The position numbers were made by a program, and so were the translations under genes. Under the pieces are notes generated by a model that was not told the DNA's origin, ran no database searches, and worked only from the letters and a program-made list of their open reading frames with translations. A stretch of 5,021 nt of DNA. Source: Candidatus Cloacimonadota bacterium (GTDB lineage Bacteria > Cloacimonadota > Cloacimonadia > Cloacimonadales > TCS61). Location of the stretch: positions 1 to 5,021 of the forward strand of contig JAUVKM010000183.1 in assembly GCA_030596265.1 (NCBI GenBank). Direction: 5' to 3'. Shown piece by piece: positions 4,881-5,021 of the stretch (position 1 is the first letter of the stretch; every line of letters begins with the position of its first letter).

Positions 4881-5021
4881 ATGATTTATGAAGAAGGCTG
4901 TTACTACCATCTCTACAATAGAGGTTGTAACAAAGAACTGATTTTTCAGAATGAACAAGATTATCAAAAGCTATTACAAATTATTACTGAATCCCAAATT
5001 GGTGAATATTTAGAATTATGT
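4881..5021 (+). CDS. REP-associated tyrosine transposase (Y1_Tnp/RAYT family), 3'-truncated by the window
   Basis: Only the first 47 residues are in the window, and the frame is open to the last base. They begin MIYEEGCYYHLYNRGCNKEL, followed by IFQNEQDYQKLLQII. This is the typical opening of IS200/IS605-like Y1 transposases of the RAYT branch: an aromatic-His-x-Tyr-Asn-Arg-Gly strand, then I-F-x5-D-Y and a helix of Leu and Ile. Such enzymes are HUH-type nucleases that cut single-stranded DNA at REP hairpins through a catalytic Tyr. The HUH motif and the Tyr would lie beyond base 5021, so whether the gene is intact is unknown. The ATG is the first in frame and carries a Shine-Dalgarno site. 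REP-like hairpins fill the 275 bases upstream, as expected for a RAYT with its cognate repeats. Confidence 0.85.
   Translation, partial: MIYEEGCYYHLYNRGCNKELIFQNEQDYQKLLQIITESQIGEYLELC

Overview
This is a low-GC bacterial chromosome segment with two parts. The first half is a compact, co-directional ribosome-maturation operon. The second half is looser, AT-rich accessory DNA. The operon order is rpsP (5' end cut off by the window), a KH-domain RNA-binding protein (khpA), rimM, trmD, a second SPOUT-type RNA methyltransferase, and rplS. A methyltransferase of the TM1570 (PF09936) type between trmD and rplS is known from Thermotoga, Aquifex and several deltaproteobacterial and FCB-like lineages. 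Together with the low GC, the lysine-rich S16 tail and a REP-associated transposase, this suggests an uncultivated Gram-negative anaerobe, for example Cloacimonadota or a relative. The taxonomic guess is an inference and not firm.

Layout: bases 1-2782 hold six genes on the + strand, with junctions of +2, 0, -4, -1 and +10 bases, so they are almost certainly one translationally coupled transcript. The products all serve the ribosome or tRNA: S16 and L19 are structural proteins, RimM matures the 30S subunit (around S19 and the 16S head), TrmD makes m1G37 in tRNA, and KhpA and the extra methyltransferase act on RNA. The S16 gene carries a long Lys/Glu/Thr/Pro tail built from 60-bp tandem repeats. 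The operon ends in two tandem palindromic copies of the rplS 3' end (2771-2830) and a textbook intrinsic terminator (2833-2866).

Bases 2867-3205 contain no gene, only diffuse inverted repeats and the leader of the next gene. Bases 3206-4219 encode a membrane-anchored protein with coiled coils and TPR-like repeats. Its function is not recognised, and it is visibly more AT-rich than the operon. Bases 4220-4600 are non-coding, with a nested set of inverted repeats (4283-4378) that could fold as a branched RNA.

Bases 4606-4861 hold a cluster of REP-like palindromic units built on the core ACATTC[C/G]G (seven copies in both orientations), plus an unrelated 18-bp perfect palindrome. They lie directly upstream of the start of a Y1-type, REP-associated tyrosine transposase (RAYT) gene at 4881 that runs off the window. 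This transposase-plus-repeats arrangement is the most interesting item here.
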